Made by a program: the position numbers and the translations under genes
The notes under the pieces: generated by a model
The model's database searches: none
What the model saw: only the letters and a program-made list of their open reading frames with translations
What the model was told of the DNA's origin: nothing
DNA from: Marinobacter sp. LA51
GTDB lineage: Bacteria > Pseudomonadota > Gammaproteobacteria > Pseudomonadales > Oleiphilaceae
Reading direction: 5' to 3'
Assembly (NCBI RefSeq): GCF_030297175.1
Contig: NZ_AP028070.1
Span: 2,852,001 to 2,916,000, forward strand
Length of the DNA stretch: 64,000 nucleotides
In this document: in pieces, positions 34,681-43,686 of the stretch
How the letters are laid out: each line of letters opens with the position of its first letter
Numbering within the stretch: the stretch's first letter is position 1

Positions 34681-35979
34681 ATGTTTGTTGTCAAACGACG
34701 CCAGGACGAAACCCGCCTCACCGAAACCCTCTCCAACCAGGACCACTACATCCAGGCAATCAAGAACTGCAATGCAGTGATTGAGTTCACCCCAGACGGA
34801 ACCATTGCCGATGTGAACCAGAACTTCCTTGATGTCGTCGGCTACACCAAAGAAGAAGTGGTCGGTCGCCACCATGCCATGTTCTGCGACAGTGATTACG
34901 TTAAAGGCAGCGAGTATCGTTCCTTCTGGGAAGCCCTGCGCCGCGGCGAACCCCAAAATGGAGAATTCGCGCGCTTTACCAAGGCTGGCGACAAGGTGTG
35001 GCTGCAGGCCAACTACTTTCCGGTAATGCAGGCCAGTACCGTGGTTCGGATTGTGAAATTTGCCTCGGATATCACCGAATCCACCAACAAACGCATAGCA
35101 GACGCGGCTGTCTTCGACGCACTGAACCGCTCCCTCGCCGTGATCGAGTTTACCCCCGAAGGCCACATCCTCAGCGCCAACGACAATTTCCTGGCCGCCA
35201 CCGGCTATGCGCTCAGAGACATCAAGGACCAACACCACCGGATGTTCTGTTACGAGGACTTCTACCGGGAAAATCCCAAATTCTGGGAGGAGCTGGCCAA
35301 AGGCAACTTCCGCTCGGGGCAGTTTCAGCGGCGCCACCAGAATGGCAACGAAATCTGGCTGGAAGCCACTTACAACCCGGTTTTCGACACCGCTGGCAAG
35401 GTCATCAAGGTCATTAAATTCGCCAGTGATATCACTGCAAAAGTACGACAAACAGAGTCCTTGCGGGCCATCACCGAAGCCGTTACTCAGGCCGCTGACA
35501 ACACCATCGCCAAGGCAGAATCAGGTACCGAAACCCTGCAGGCCGCTGTGGAGGCTGCCAATCAATGCTCCTCGGCAGTAACCACGTGTGCTGCGCTGGC
35601 GGAACAGTTGATGTCACAGTCTAAAAACATCACCGATATCGTCGGGACTATCAGTAGCATTGCCGAACAAACCAACCTGCTGGCTCTTAATGCTGCCATT
35701 GAGGCGGCCCGAGCAGGCGAACACGGGCGCGGATTTGCGGTGGTGGCTGATGAAGTCCGTCAGCTTGCTGCCCGGGCGCAGCAGTCGACCGTTGAGATTG
35801 GCAATCTGGTAGAAACCAATCATGACCTCACTGGCCAGATGACGAGCCAGATGGATCAGGTGCAACAACACGCCGAATCGGGCGCCGGCCAAGTGGAACA
35901 AGCATCCAGTGCGTTCCATGATGTCCGGGATGGCGCGGTGTCATTGTCCGAAATCATCCGCGACAGCCAACATCGCTGA
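34681..35979 (+). CDS. Soluble double-PAS methyl-accepting chemotaxis protein (BdlA/Aer-like)
   Basis: A 432-residue receptor with no transmembrane segment. It has PAS domain 1 (about 21-130), PAS domain 2 (about 141-255) and a short MCP signalling domain (about 260-432). Its hairpin tip is the conserved [16 protein letters not shown] block at 329-344. Both PAS domains share the 'V-I-E-F-T-P-x-G' start and the 'F-A-S-D-I-T' end, suggesting a duplication. The layout matches Pseudomonas BdlA, a cytosolic sensor of biofilm dispersal, and related redox/oxygen sensors. No C-terminal CheR-docking pentapeptide is present. AGGA lies eight bases before ATG 34681. Confidence 0.9.
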   Translation: MFVVKRRQDETRLTETLSNQDHYIQAIKNCNAVIEFTPDGTIADVNQNFLDVVGYTKEEVVGRHHAMFCDSDYVKGSEYRSFWEALRRGEPQNGEFARFTKAGDKVWLQANYFPVMQASTVVRIVKFASDITESTNKRIADAAVFDALNRSLAVIEFTPEGHILSANDNFLAATGYALRDIKDQHHRMFCYEDFYRENPKFWEELAKGNFRSGQFQRRHQNGNEIWLEATYNPVFDTAGKVIKVIKFASDITAKVRQTESLRAITEAVTQAADNTIAKAESGTETLQAAVEAANQCSSAVTTCAALAEQLMSQSKNITDIVGTISSIAEQTNLLALNAAIEAARAGEHGRGFAVVADEVRQLAARAQQSTVEIGNLVETNHDLTGQMTSQMDQVQQHAESGAGQVEQASSAFHDVRDGAVSLSEIIRDSQHR

Positions 35980-36102
35980 CCGCAGAGGTAAGCGCCCAAC
36001 TTCGCAGCAGATTGGCCTGAAGGGCACCAAGGCGATAACATCGCTCGTAGGCTGGAGAAGCTATCTGGCCACTATCTAACGAAGAGCCTGGGAGCTGGCA
36101 CC

Positions 36103-37125
<1,023 letters not shown>

Positions 37126-37168
37126 GCCTTTCCCGCCTGTGTTCATAACTCCCCTTCGACGCGCCAAA

Positions 37169-37244
37169 TTACTCACAACATCTGTGGATAACTGTGTTAG
37201 CACATGAAGGATAGGTGGCCGGGAGCCCCTGAAACCGGGCACTG
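37169..37244 (+). repeat. Intergenic repeat copy C
   Basis: TTACTCACA (37169-37177), ACATC, TGTGGATAA (37183-37191, perfect DnaA box), C-T-GTGTTAGCA, four bases, AAGGATAGG. It ends in a degenerate hairpin (37223-37244) that keeps most of the copy B sequence but only about six of nine pairs. It lies between ltaE and the DUF3185 gene. Confidence 0.7.
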
Positions 37245-37385
37245 CCAGAATCTGATGGCAAATTGATCGAAAAAGCCGAATCGTAAGAACTTACTACAAT
37301 GTTCTTGCTGCAAAATCACTGAGATGACAAGCTCCAAGGGTTTTCCAAGGGACACATTCCACAAACTCCAGATAAGGAACTCGAT

Positions 37386-37589
37386 ATGGGAAGCTCGAAA
37401 CTCGTTGGTGTAGTTTTGCTCGTGGTCGGTATTGCCCTACTCTTCTTCGGCTACCAGTCCACTCAGTCGGTTGGCGGAGAAATTTCCGAAACCCTTACGG
37501 GCCAATACACAGATGAAACCATGTTGTTCCTGATTGGCGGTGCCGCTGCCGCTGCCGCTGGCGCGTTCCTGACGTTTTTCAGGAAATAA
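37386..37589 (+). CDS. DUF3185 small membrane protein
   Basis: A 67-residue protein with two hydrophobic helices (about 5-24 and 45-63) around a polar loop containing 'G-G-E-I-S-E-T-L-T-G-Q-Y-T-D-E-T'. This matches DUF3185, a small two-helix family of unknown function. The second helix contains an alanine run. A hairpin lies 20 bases after the stop. Confidence 0.85.
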   Translation: MGSSKLVGVVLLVVGIALLFFGYQSTQSVGGEISETLTGQYTDETMLFLIGGAAAAAAGAFLTFFRK

Positions 37590-37608
37590 GGGCCTCGCTT
37601 GTTGTATG

Positions 37609-37636
37609 GGGGGAGCACACTGGCATGGGCTCCCCC
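37609..37636 (+). terminator. Stem-loop after the DUF3185 gene
   Basis: GGGGGAGC (37609-37616) pairs with GCTCCCCC (37629-37636) around a 12-base loop, 20 bases after the stop. No T-run follows, so termination efficiency is uncertain. Confidence 0.5.
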
Positions 37637-37674
37637 ACTCCTGCCCTTTCCTAGCAATCTGTTAGGAGCAAAAC

Positions 37675-37690
37675 CGTCAACTTCTTTTAC
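37675..37690 (+). promoter_or_regulatory. Candidate activator site upstream of the small PEP-CTERM gene
   Basis: CGTCAACTTCTTTTAC, located 53 bases before the -24 element. Near-identical sequences precede the other two PEP-CTERM genes (55207-55222 and 42202-42187), which makes it a candidate binding site for a sigma-54 activator such as PrsR. Confidence 0.5.
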
Positions 37691-37741
37691 ACCACCTCTC
37701 CCAACAGAATTTAATTTACTGATTTTCCGTGCTTTATAATC

Positions 37742-37758
37742 TGGGTGCGGATGTTGCT
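37742..37758 (+). promoter_or_regulatory. Sigma-54-like (-24/-12) promoter of the small PEP-CTERM gene
   Basis: GGGTGCG (37743-37749), four bases, TTGCT (37754-37758), against the consensus TGGCACG-N4-TTGCW. The invariant GG and GC are spaced by exactly ten bases. The GTG start codon follows 37 bases after the GC. Confidence 0.6.
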
Positions 37759-37794
37759 TAGGTATCGGGGAACCCACGAAAGGGAGTTCTTACT

Positions 37795-37959
37795 GTGAAA
37801 ATCCTAACAACCTTAGTGCTCTTATCACTGGTCGCTACCTCAGCAATCGCCGGTGATGTTTATGTCCCACCACCGACGTCGGTGCCTGAGCCAGGTGTTC
37901 TCGGCCTGTTTGCCACCGCAGGTGTCATGCTGTTTCTTGCAAGAAAGTTTCGTAAGTAG
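37795..37959 (+). CDS. Minimal PEP-CTERM sorting-signal protein (54 aa)
   Basis: A tiny exported protein starting at GTG 37795 (AGGGAG eight bases upstream). Residues 1-19 form a signal peptide (M-K-I-L-T-T-L-V-L-L ... A-I-A). Then come about eleven residues rich in proline (V-Y-V-P-P-P-T-S-V), the P-E-P motif at 31-33, a hydrophobic span (about 35-49) and the basic end R-K-F-R-K. This is a complete PEP-CTERM tripartite signal with almost no cargo. It should be processed by an exosortase, which is not in this window. A sigma-54-like promoter and shared upstream motif precede it. Because it is so short it is easily missed. Confidence 0.75.
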   Translation: MKILTTLVLLSLVATSAIAGDVYVPPPTSVPEPGVLGLFATAGVMLFLARKFRK

Positions 37960-38033
37960 GTCAGCGCTGCGGGGTGCGAGCTTTGGCTGTATCGCATTCC
38001 GCGGGTCGATGAGACTGTTCGGCGAGGGGCTTC

Positions 38034-38789
38034 ATGGGAATTTATGGGCTGGTAACACTGGTCGGAGTCGTTCTGCTGCTGGCGCTTGAGCCCATCCTTG
38101 CCAGAAATTCTCTACATTATTCCCGTCTCGACCGCTGGTGCAATAACATTGGGCTTGCCTTTACCAACGAGGTGATTCGCTTCTGTTTGCCGCTGGCGTT
38201 AGCACTGGTCGCAGTCGACGGGCCTTGGCAGGCCTTTAATGCCAGCTCCCTTGGACTACTGTGGGGCACACTGCTGGCCTTTATCATCATGGACTTCAGT
38301 CTGTACTGGGTGCACCGTTTCAGTCATGAACTGCATTGGTTGTGGCGTTTGCATCGCACCCATCACAGCGACCTGGACATGGACGTCACCACGTCTTTCC
38401 GGCACCACCCTGGCGAGGTTGGCTTGAAACTCATCCTGATGACTGGGTTTATTGGCCTATTGGGTTTCACTCCCGCTCACCTGCTGACGTACGTGCTTTT
38501 ACACCGGTGCTTTGCGCTCTGGTCGCATTCAAATGTCCGCATGCCTGAAAGCCTGGAAAAGCAACTCGCGAAAGTGCTGGTCACCCCAAGAGTGCACCAG
38601 ATTCACCACTCGGCCTGTCAGCCGGAGACTGACAGCAATTACGGGCAGGTTCTTACCCTTTGGGATCGCCTGTTCAAAACCTACCTCTCACCGAATCAAG
38701 TGCCCTGCCCGGCACGCTTTGGCCTGGATGACTTTCGCTCGGATGAAGACCAACGCCTGAGCGCACTCTTCGCCCAGCCCATTCGTTAG
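38034..38789 (+). CDS. Sterol desaturase / fatty acid hydroxylase family membrane enzyme
   Basis: A 251-residue di-iron membrane oxygenase with four or so hydrophobic helices. Histidine clusters typical of the superfamily: H94-R-F-S-H98, H107-R-T-H-H111, F-R-H-H-P (124-125) and a late H-Q-I-H-H. Members hydroxylate or desaturate lipids, sterols or carotenoids; the substrate here is unknown. GAGGGG lies four bases before ATG 38034. It follows the small PEP-CTERM gene by 74 bases. A second, larger member of the superfamily is at 53106. Confidence 0.88.
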   Translation: MGIYGLVTLVGVVLLLALEPILARNSLHYSRLDRWCNNIGLAFTNEVIRFCLPLALALVAVDGPWQAFNASSLGLLWGTLLAFIIMDFSLYWVHRFSHELHWLWRLHRTHHSDLDMDVTTSFRHHPGEVGLKLILMTGFIGLLGFTPAHLLTYVLLHRCFALWSHSNVRMPESLEKQLAKVLVTPRVHQIHHSACQPETDSNYGQVLTLWDRLFKTYLSPNQVPCPARFGLDDFRSDEDQRLSALFAQPIR

Positions 38790-38820
38790 CCCCTTCATTA
38801 GCCCAACAGGCTCTGCCGAT

Positions 38821-39675
38821 TTACCTGAGACTCTGAAACGCGCCTTTTACATGGCTGGCAAGGGCATCGTTTAGAGGGTTGGACCCACGGCGAACCAGGG
38901 CCAATTGGTAGGAACCGATATCCGGTAAGTCATCGCTGACTATCTGCTTCAAAGGAGGCCGAACCAGGCTCTTGGGGAACGGCGCCACCGCCAGATCAGC
39001 CACCATGGCCGCCTCCTGCCCGGAGCAATGTTCACAGGTATAGGCAATGCGGTAGGGTTTACCGACACGGTCCAGAGCCCGGAGCGTCATCTGGCGCCAG
39101 GCACAACCCTCGTGCGCCAGGGCAATGGGAAGCGGCGTCCGAAGAAATGCAGAACTGCCTTCCCGGCCGGCCCAGACTAACGGCTCATCGTGAACCACCT
39201 CGCCACGGCTTTCCCGCCCCTCATTGGCGACCGTAACCAGCACCATGTCCAAGTCCCCGGAATCCAGGCGGGCCAAGTTCTGCTTGCTGGAGCCGACCAC
39301 CACATCCACCAGAACTGCCGGATAGGAACGAGCGAACTGAGCTAGGACCTCCGGCAGAATCCGGGTTCCCACATCATCCGATGTGCCGATTCCCACTTTG
39401 CCCTCCAGCGAGGGGGCAATAAAGTGCTGTACCGCCTCCTGATTCAAGCGGAGCAATCGTCGGCTGTAATCCAACAGCACCTCGCCCTCTGCCGTCAGAG
39501 TGACCTGTCGGGGCGCCCGGATAAACAGGCTTTTGCCAAGGTTCCGTTCAAGCTGCTTGATCTGCATGCTCAGTGCAGAAGGAGTGCGGTGGACCATCTT
39601 GGCGGCTTCGGTGAAGGTGCCGCATTCCGAGATAGCTACGAAGGTTCGGAGTACGTCATTATCGAGCAAGGGCAT
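38821..39675 (-). CDS. LysR-family regulator paired with a DUF1127 gene
   Basis: A 284-residue LysR protein. ATG 39675 begins the conserved HTH (M-P-L-L-D-N-D-V-L-R-T-F); an ATG 14 codons upstream is less likely. The HTH has 'T-F-T-E-A-A-K-M-V-H-R-T-P-S-A-L-S' and the effector domain contains an unusual C-E-H-C-S-G pair. It is divergent from the small DUF1127 gene at 39869, an arrangement seen often in proteobacteria, and it probably regulates that gene. Confidence 0.88.
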   Translation of the reverse strand: MPLLDNDVLRTFVAISECGTFTEAAKMVHRTPSALSMQIKQLERNLGKSLFIRAPRQVTLTAEGEVLLDYSRRLLRLNQEAVQHFIAPSLEGKVGIGTSDDVGTRILPEVLAQFARSYPAVLVDVVVGSSKQNLARLDSGDLDMVLVTVANEGRESRGEVVHDEPLVWAGREGSSAFLRTPLPIALAHEGCAWRQMTLRALDRVGKPYRIAYTCEHCSGQEAAMVADLAVAPFPKSLVRPPLKQIVSDDLPDIGSYQLALVRRGSNPLNDALASHVKGAFQSLR

Positions 39676-39868
39676 GTTCACGTGCCTCGCCTCCCGTGGT
39701 GAAGGGTGAAATCTCACTTAAGCATAACTGAAGGCAAACTTAAATTCTTTTCGTTTGATTGAACGCATCATGACAGCCATCCTAGTGTTTCGAAGCGCTG
39801 GTAAGACTGTAAGACGCGAAAAACCAAGCGCGTACCAAGGGCTAACTGCTAACCGACAGGTGACGACC

Positions 39869-40123
39869 ATGCTGGCATTCAAGAACCATCATCAATCTGC
39901 CCCGTATCAGCCGTTTACCGCCTGGATGGAGAGTTATTCGCGGCGCCAGAATTTCCGGCGCATGGCTCGGTCACTGCTGGCGGAGCGGGACGAGATATTG
40001 TCTGACCTGGGATATAACCGTTACGACCTGCTCGACGCTTTACACCTGCCCCTTCATAGCGATGCGATGCAGTATATCGAGGCCCGACGGTCAAGGCGGA
40101 AGCAGCAGAACCGGACGGACTGA
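39869..40123 (+). CDS. Small DUF1127-like protein
   Basis: An 84-residue basic protein from ATG 39869 (AGGTGA upstream); the frame extends 38 codons further but that part lacks family character. The central 'R-R-M-A-R-S-L-L-A-E-R-D-E-I-L-S-D-L-G' followed by 'Y-D-L' matches the DUF1127 core (an arginine-rich helix-turn-helix-like hairpin). Related proteins bind RNA or modulate phosphate and carbon metabolism in alphaproteobacteria; function here is unknown. It is divergent from a LysR gene. Its stop is three bases from the stop of the convergent methyltransferase gene. Confidence 0.72.
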   Translation: MLAFKNHHQSAPYQPFTAWMESYSRRQNFRRMARSLLAERDEILSDLGYNRYDLLDALHLPLHSDAMQYIEARRSRRKQQNRTD

Positions 40124-40126
40124 CTG

Positions 40127-41035
40127 TCAGTCCTGCCCAGGCAGTTGTGAAAACCGAACAAGAGTGAACTCGTCGGCCAGAGAATCCGCAATGTGACGGA
40201 TGTGGGCAGGTGTGATTTCGCAGCAGCCACCGACCACACTGGCACCATCCGCCAGCCAATGACGAACCTCTTCGGTATAACTGCCCGGGGAAACGTCAGG
40301 CCTGGCCTCCAAGGCATCAACTGAGCCGCCACGCGCCATAGCCTCCACCGACTTGAAGGCGTTGGCGTAACCGCCAACGTGGGGATACAGGCCTACGAGC
40401 TCTGGCATGGCAGCGGTGACCAGTTCGGGGTCACAGCAGTTCAACATGACCGCCGTGGGGGTATAAGCTGCGACGGCAGCAATGGCCTCTGAAAGACTTT
40501 CGCCAGACTTCAGTTTGCCATTGCCCTCCAGGCGAAAGGCCACGCCATAGGGCTTGCCTGAAGCCTGAGCCGCAGCGCAGGCGGCCTTCGCTTCCAGTGT
40601 ATTGGTCATCGTTTCGATGAGAAGAACGTCGGCACGAGACTGGAGTCGGGCGAGGGTATCGTATTCGGCTTTCAGATCGTCGAAAGTGCGATCTGGCTGA
40701 ACCTTATAACTGCCAACCAAAGGCCCCAAACAACCGGCAATGTCCACGTCGACGCCGGCAGCCTTAATCGCCTTTTCCAGCACATTGAAGGCCTGCTGAT
40801 GAATCGTTTCCAGACGATCCAGCATCCCCTGCTCTCGCAACCGGGTTGGCGTGGCCGCATAGGTATTGAGCGACAAGGTTCGGGCCCCGGCCCGGATGAA
40901 ATCCTCATGCACACTGGTCACCACCTCCGGCTGTTCCAGCATGACGGCGACCGACCACAGCGGAGAGCTCAGCTCGCGGGCGCGCCGGTATATTTCCTGG
41001 CCAAGACCACCATCAAGAAGAGCAACAGATCGCAT
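40127..41035 (-). CDS. Homocysteine S-methyltransferase family protein
   Basis: A 302-residue single-domain TIM-barrel methyltransferase. The zinc-binding cysteines are in place: Cys200 in M-L-N-C and the G-G-C-C pair at 269-272. 'L-L-D-G-G-L-G-Q-E' at residues 7-15 is the family start. Such enzymes transfer a methyl group to homocysteine from S-methylmethionine, betaine or another small methylated compound, giving methionine. In a possibly DMSP-using organism, a sulfonium donor is conceivable, but nothing in the sequence proves it. Confidence 0.88.
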   Translation of the reverse strand: MRSVALLDGGLGQEIYRRARELSSPLWSVAVMLEQPEVVTSVHEDFIRAGARTLSLNTYAATPTRLREQGMLDRLETIHQQAFNVLEKAIKAAGVDVDIAGCLGPLVGSYKVQPDRTFDDLKAEYDTLARLQSRADVLLIETMTNTLEAKAACAAAQASGKPYGVAFRLEGNGKLKSGESLSEAIAAVAAYTPTAVMLNCCDPELVTAAMPELVGLYPHVGGYANAFKSVEAMARGGSVDALEARPDVSPGSYTEEVRHWLADGASVVGGCCEITPAHIRHIADSLADEFTLVRFSQLPGQD

Positions 41036-41079
41036 AAGACGTTTGGTTCCTTAAAATTCATTGTGAGACTATTGTCATT

Positions 41080-41379
41080 ATGACAGCGAATGTGAAAACC
41101 CGAATCCTCCTTCGGTCGAAACGACTGAATATTTATCTTGTGCGCTACCCGGAAGGCCATAAGGTGGGCCCCCACCTGGACATGATTGCCAAGGGGCGCC
41201 TATATAAACTCAATTGCGTACTGGTTAAACCAAAGGTGGGCGGGGAGTTCATCTGTGATCGGAATTTGTTTAATCTGGCAGGGCGGATCGTTCTGTTTCG
41301 CCCAGACCTTCACCAGCATCGCGTCGAGAAAATTCAACGCGGAAACCGCTGGCTGCTGAGCTTCGCGCTAACAGTTTGA
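41080..41379 (+). CDS. Small 2-oxoglutarate/Fe(II) oxygenase-like core protein
   Basis: A 99-residue protein containing only the iron-binding core of a 2OG oxygenase: P-H-L-D (His/Asp pair at about 32-34), a beta hairpin 'G-G-E-F-I-C-D', a distal histidine in 'H-Q-H-R-V-E-K-I' near 80 and an arginine ten residues on. It is roughly half the size of usual prolyl-hydroxylase-like members. Reading frame and codon use look normal and a start ATG is present, though no Shine-Dalgarno is seen. It may be a minimal enzyme or a shortened relic. Confidence 0.62.
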   Translation: MTANVKTRILLRSKRLNIYLVRYPEGHKVGPHLDMIAKGRLYKLNCVLVKPKVGGEFICDRNLFNLAGRIVLFRPDLHQHRVEKIQRGNRWLLSFALTV

Positions 41380-41442
41380 GGCGGCATAGACGAACCCGCA
41401 TCCCGTGAAGAATGCTTCACAGAAAACTGAATCTTGCAGCTA

Positions 41443-42087
41443 TTAGCTGGGCAACACTTTCTTAGAGGGACGCCTCACCCACACAAAGAGCAGCCCGGTT
41501 AACAGCGTCACTACCGATGAGGGGCCAGGTACGACCGAAGCGCGCATCGAAGTAATCACCCCAGTCAAACCATACATGGTGATACTGTCGTTAACCCAGG
41601 CCAAGTCGATGGCAGTAGAAAAGCGTCCCCCGATAAAATCTTCAATTGGAAAATGATCTGGCCCGAAAGCGAACGGCGAGCCGCTAAAATCGAGATCCAT
41701 GCTTACTACGTCAGGGCCGTATCCTCCCAGGGGGACTTCGTCAGCGTATACAAATGAGTTACTTAAAAAGTTCAGATAGTGGAAGGCGCCGCCTGCATTG
41801 TGGTAAGTCAGACCGAGCGTCGAAAACGCCCAGGATAGAACCTCACCCCGGCCAGTGCCTCCGGCCCCGCTGCGCGTCGCCATCGGATCAAACACGATTT
41901 GACCACTCATGAACGCATTGCCGTTGGTTATCACCAAACCATCATCTCGAATTAAGGCGCTCCGTGGATCTAAATCACCGACGTTAGAAAGAATTCCCGT
42001 CGTGTGACCTTCAAAGATATACGTGATGGGTGCGGCCCACCCTATCGAGCAGGCCATTGACAGGAAAACCAAAATGAAAAAGCGCAT
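41443..42087 (-). CDS. PEP-CTERM-type exported protein with a P-G-P variant motif
   Basis: A 214-residue protein with a signal peptide (about 1-18, ending G-W-A-A), a mature beta-rich domain starting 'I-T-Y-I-F-E-G-H-T-T-G-I', and a C-terminal P-G-P-S-S (187-191), hydrophobic span and basic tail. This follows the PEP-CTERM architecture with Gly replacing the Glu of P-E-P. The N-terminal domain resembles those of other PEP-CTERM proteins. It has its own sigma-54-like promoter and upstream motif. AAGGA lies ten bases before ATG 42087. Confidence 0.75.
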   Translation of the reverse strand: MRFFILVFLSMACSIGWAAPITYIFEGHTTGILSNVGDLDPRSALIRDDGLVITNGNAFMSGQIVFDPMATRSGAGGTGRGEVLSWAFSTLGLTYHNAGGAFHYLNFLSNSFVYADEVPLGGYGPDVVSMDLDFSGSPFAFGPDHFPIEDFIGGRFSTAIDLAWVNDSITMYGLTGVITSMRASVVPGPSSVVTLLTGLLFVWVRRPSKKVLPS

Positions 42088-42126
42088 GGCACCAAGTTCC
42101 TTTTGAGGCGAAGAAAAGAGTGCTCA

Positions 42127-42142
42127 AGCATTATTAATGCCG
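42127..42142 (-). promoter_or_regulatory. Sigma-54-like (-24/-12) promoter of the P-G-P/PEP-CTERM gene
   Basis: On the minus strand: CGGCATT, four bases, ATGCT, with GG (42141-42140) and GC (42129-42128) separated by ten bases. The fit to TGGCACG-N4-TTGCW is moderate. The start codon follows 40 bases downstream. Confidence 0.45.
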
Positions 42143-42186
42143 ACGCTTTGCAGACAAGCAGTTAGCTCAGCCTACGCGCCGATAGT

Positions 42187-42202
42187 GTTTAAAAAGCTGA
42201 CG
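42187..42202 (-). promoter_or_regulatory. Candidate activator site of the P-G-P/PEP-CTERM gene
   Basis: On the minus strand CGTCAGCTTTTTAAAC, 45 bases upstream of the -24 GG. It matches the sites before the other two PEP-CTERM genes at 12 to 13 of 16 positions. Confidence 0.45.
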
Positions 42203-42260
42203 CTATTCGAGCGACGACGGCAGGTTTTTCGGAATAGGGGGCAGGCTTCGCAATCAGGCT

Positions 42261-42569
42261 TCATCCAACCGGCTGACACCCTCGAATAGCCAACGCAATA
42301 TTGGCGCTGGCTTCAATCTGTTCGTAGTACTTGGAGGCGGAATTAACGCCCATCTCGGCGTAACTACCCGCTTCCGGGCTGACGAGAGTACTTAGCTGCG
42401 CCAGAGCCTCTGCGGACTGGCGGTCACGATCGTAGGCATTGAAAGCCTGGTAGATTTCACTGCAGGTAACACCATCGCCATCAGTCGCCGCAGACGACAT
42501 ATAGGTCGAGGTTTGGCAGCCAGACAACAGCGTGATGGCGGCGATGGCAAACAGGAAAGAACGCTTCAC
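42261..42569 (-). CDS. Small lipoprotein
   Basis: A 102-residue lipoprotein. GTG 42569 gives M-K-R-S-F-L-F-A-I-A-A-I-T-L-L-S-G-C, with lipobox L-L-S-G-C, lipidated at Cys18. A TTG two codons earlier is also possible. The mature part is helical, contains two further cysteines and no recognised domain. It is probably anchored in the outer membrane. Family unknown. Confidence 0.72.
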   Translation of the reverse strand: MKRSFLFAIAAITLLSGCQTSTYMSSAATDGDGVTCSEIYQAFNAYDRDRQSAEALAQLSTLVSPEAGSYAEMGVNSASKYYEQIEASANIALAIRGCQPVG

Positions 42570-42627
42570 AGGCAAGAGACTCCACGATTAGACGGGTGAT
42601 TTAAACTTGCCCGCATACTAACAGATG

Positions 42628-43059
42628 CTACTTCGCCATGTGTGCCGCAAACGCGACGACAAACGCGGACTCCTGAAACACCTTCAAGCCGGTCTCCGAA
42701 AAGGTGATCGGCAGCGGATTTGCAGCCAGCGTGGATTTGATCTGCGCTGGCGACAACAGTGTCACTTCCACGTCGACCTCCGAAATCAGCTGAATGGTTG
42801 CTTCCAGTTTGAAACTGATGGCACCGCCCGCAAACTTCCCCTTCGGCATCCGCTCCTTGATCGCGACTTTTTGCACGTTATAGTCGGAAAGCAGCTTCGC
42901 GAACGAGGCCTGAAATTCCTGCAGGTCTGCTCTGGTGTGATTCTTCTTAAGCGTAAGCTTGCGCACCTTGCACTCAGGAAGACTGAACTGCCCCTGATCC
43001 AGGTTCAGCAAACACACCACCGCATCGCTGCCGCTCAGTTCAACACCGCAAATAATCAT
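42628..43059 (-). CDS. DUF3010-family protein
   Basis: A 143-residue protein from ATG 43059 with GAGGTG five bases upstream. 'I-C-G-V-E-L-S-G-S-D-A-V-V-C' at the start and the 'K-E-R-M-P-K-G-K-F-A-G-G-A' centre match DUF3010, a RuvC/ribonuclease-H-like family with no known biochemical role. It sits 19 bases after the SEC-C motif gene on the same strand and is very likely cotranscribed with it. Confidence 0.83.
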   Translation of the reverse strand: MIICGVELSGSDAVVCLLNLDQGQFSLPECKVRKLTLKKNHTRADLQEFQASFAKLLSDYNVQKVAIKERMPKGKFAGGAISFKLEATIQLISEVDVEVTLLSPAQIKSTLAANPLPITFSETGLKVFQESAFVVAFAAHMAK

Positions 43060-43078
43060 CAATTCACCTCAATTGCTG

Positions 43079-43423
43079 TCAGCCGCAGCATTTCTTGAAT
43101 TTAAGCCCGCTACCGCACGTGCATGGGTCGTTACGAGACGGCAATTTCTCCGCGGTGACCGTATTGCCTTTGTTCAGAATGACAGTCAGCTCGCTGATGG
43201 ATTCAGTGGCGCCTTCGCGGGTATCAAGAGCTACGTTTGCGTACAGCCCGGCCTCGGCCACCTGTGTCTCGATCTCTTGTTTGCGCGCTTCACTGGTAAC
43301 CACCAGCGACAGCGGGAACTTCCGGGTTCCGCTCTTCTGGCTTGCGTTGGTCTGAAAACCGCCGTAACGGGTGTGATGCTGACGCGCATCCTGACGGCCT
43401 TTGTAGAAAAATTTGTCTGACAT
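43079..43423 (-). CDS. SEC-C motif (PBPRA1643-type) metal-binding protein
   Basis: A 114-residue protein from ATG 43423 (GGGATGA upstream). The N-terminal half has the family-specific 'F-F-Y-K-G-R-Q-D' and 'Y-G-G-F-Q-T-N' elements. The C-terminus ends in the zinc-binding SEC-C motif R-N-D-P-C-T-C-G-S-G-x-K-F-K-K-C-C. SEC-C tails also occur on SecA, where they bind zinc and SecB. This stand-alone family has no known partner. It precedes a DUF3010 gene. Confidence 0.88.
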   Translation of the reverse strand: MSDKFFYKGRQDARQHHTRYGGFQTNASQKSGTRKFPLSLVVTSEARKQEIETQVAEAGLYANVALDTREGATESISELTVILNKGNTVTAEKLPSRNDPCTCGSGLKFKKCCG

Positions 43424-43686
43424 ATCGTCATCCCGATTGGTTGAGAAAGACACAAGGCTCACGAAGATCTGCGCAGGCCGCTGTCGAGGCCGCGAGTTTT
43501 AGCACGCTTCCCGGAGTTTCTGTTAATGCTTTTTAGTCAGGAAATCCAGACACCCCGTCCGACATCCCGGCCACTTCGCCCAACCGGCCACAAACCAAAA
43601 CCAATAAATTCAGATAGTTACATAGCTGGCACGAAACTTCCTTGGCATTACCCGCCGAAAAATAAATCCAATAAAAGGAGCATTCG

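Noticed and set aside
41080..41379. Reading the small oxygenase-like frame as a shadow
   Set aside because: It opposes no other gene, keeps the H-x-D...H...R spacing and has normal codon use, so it was kept as a gene.
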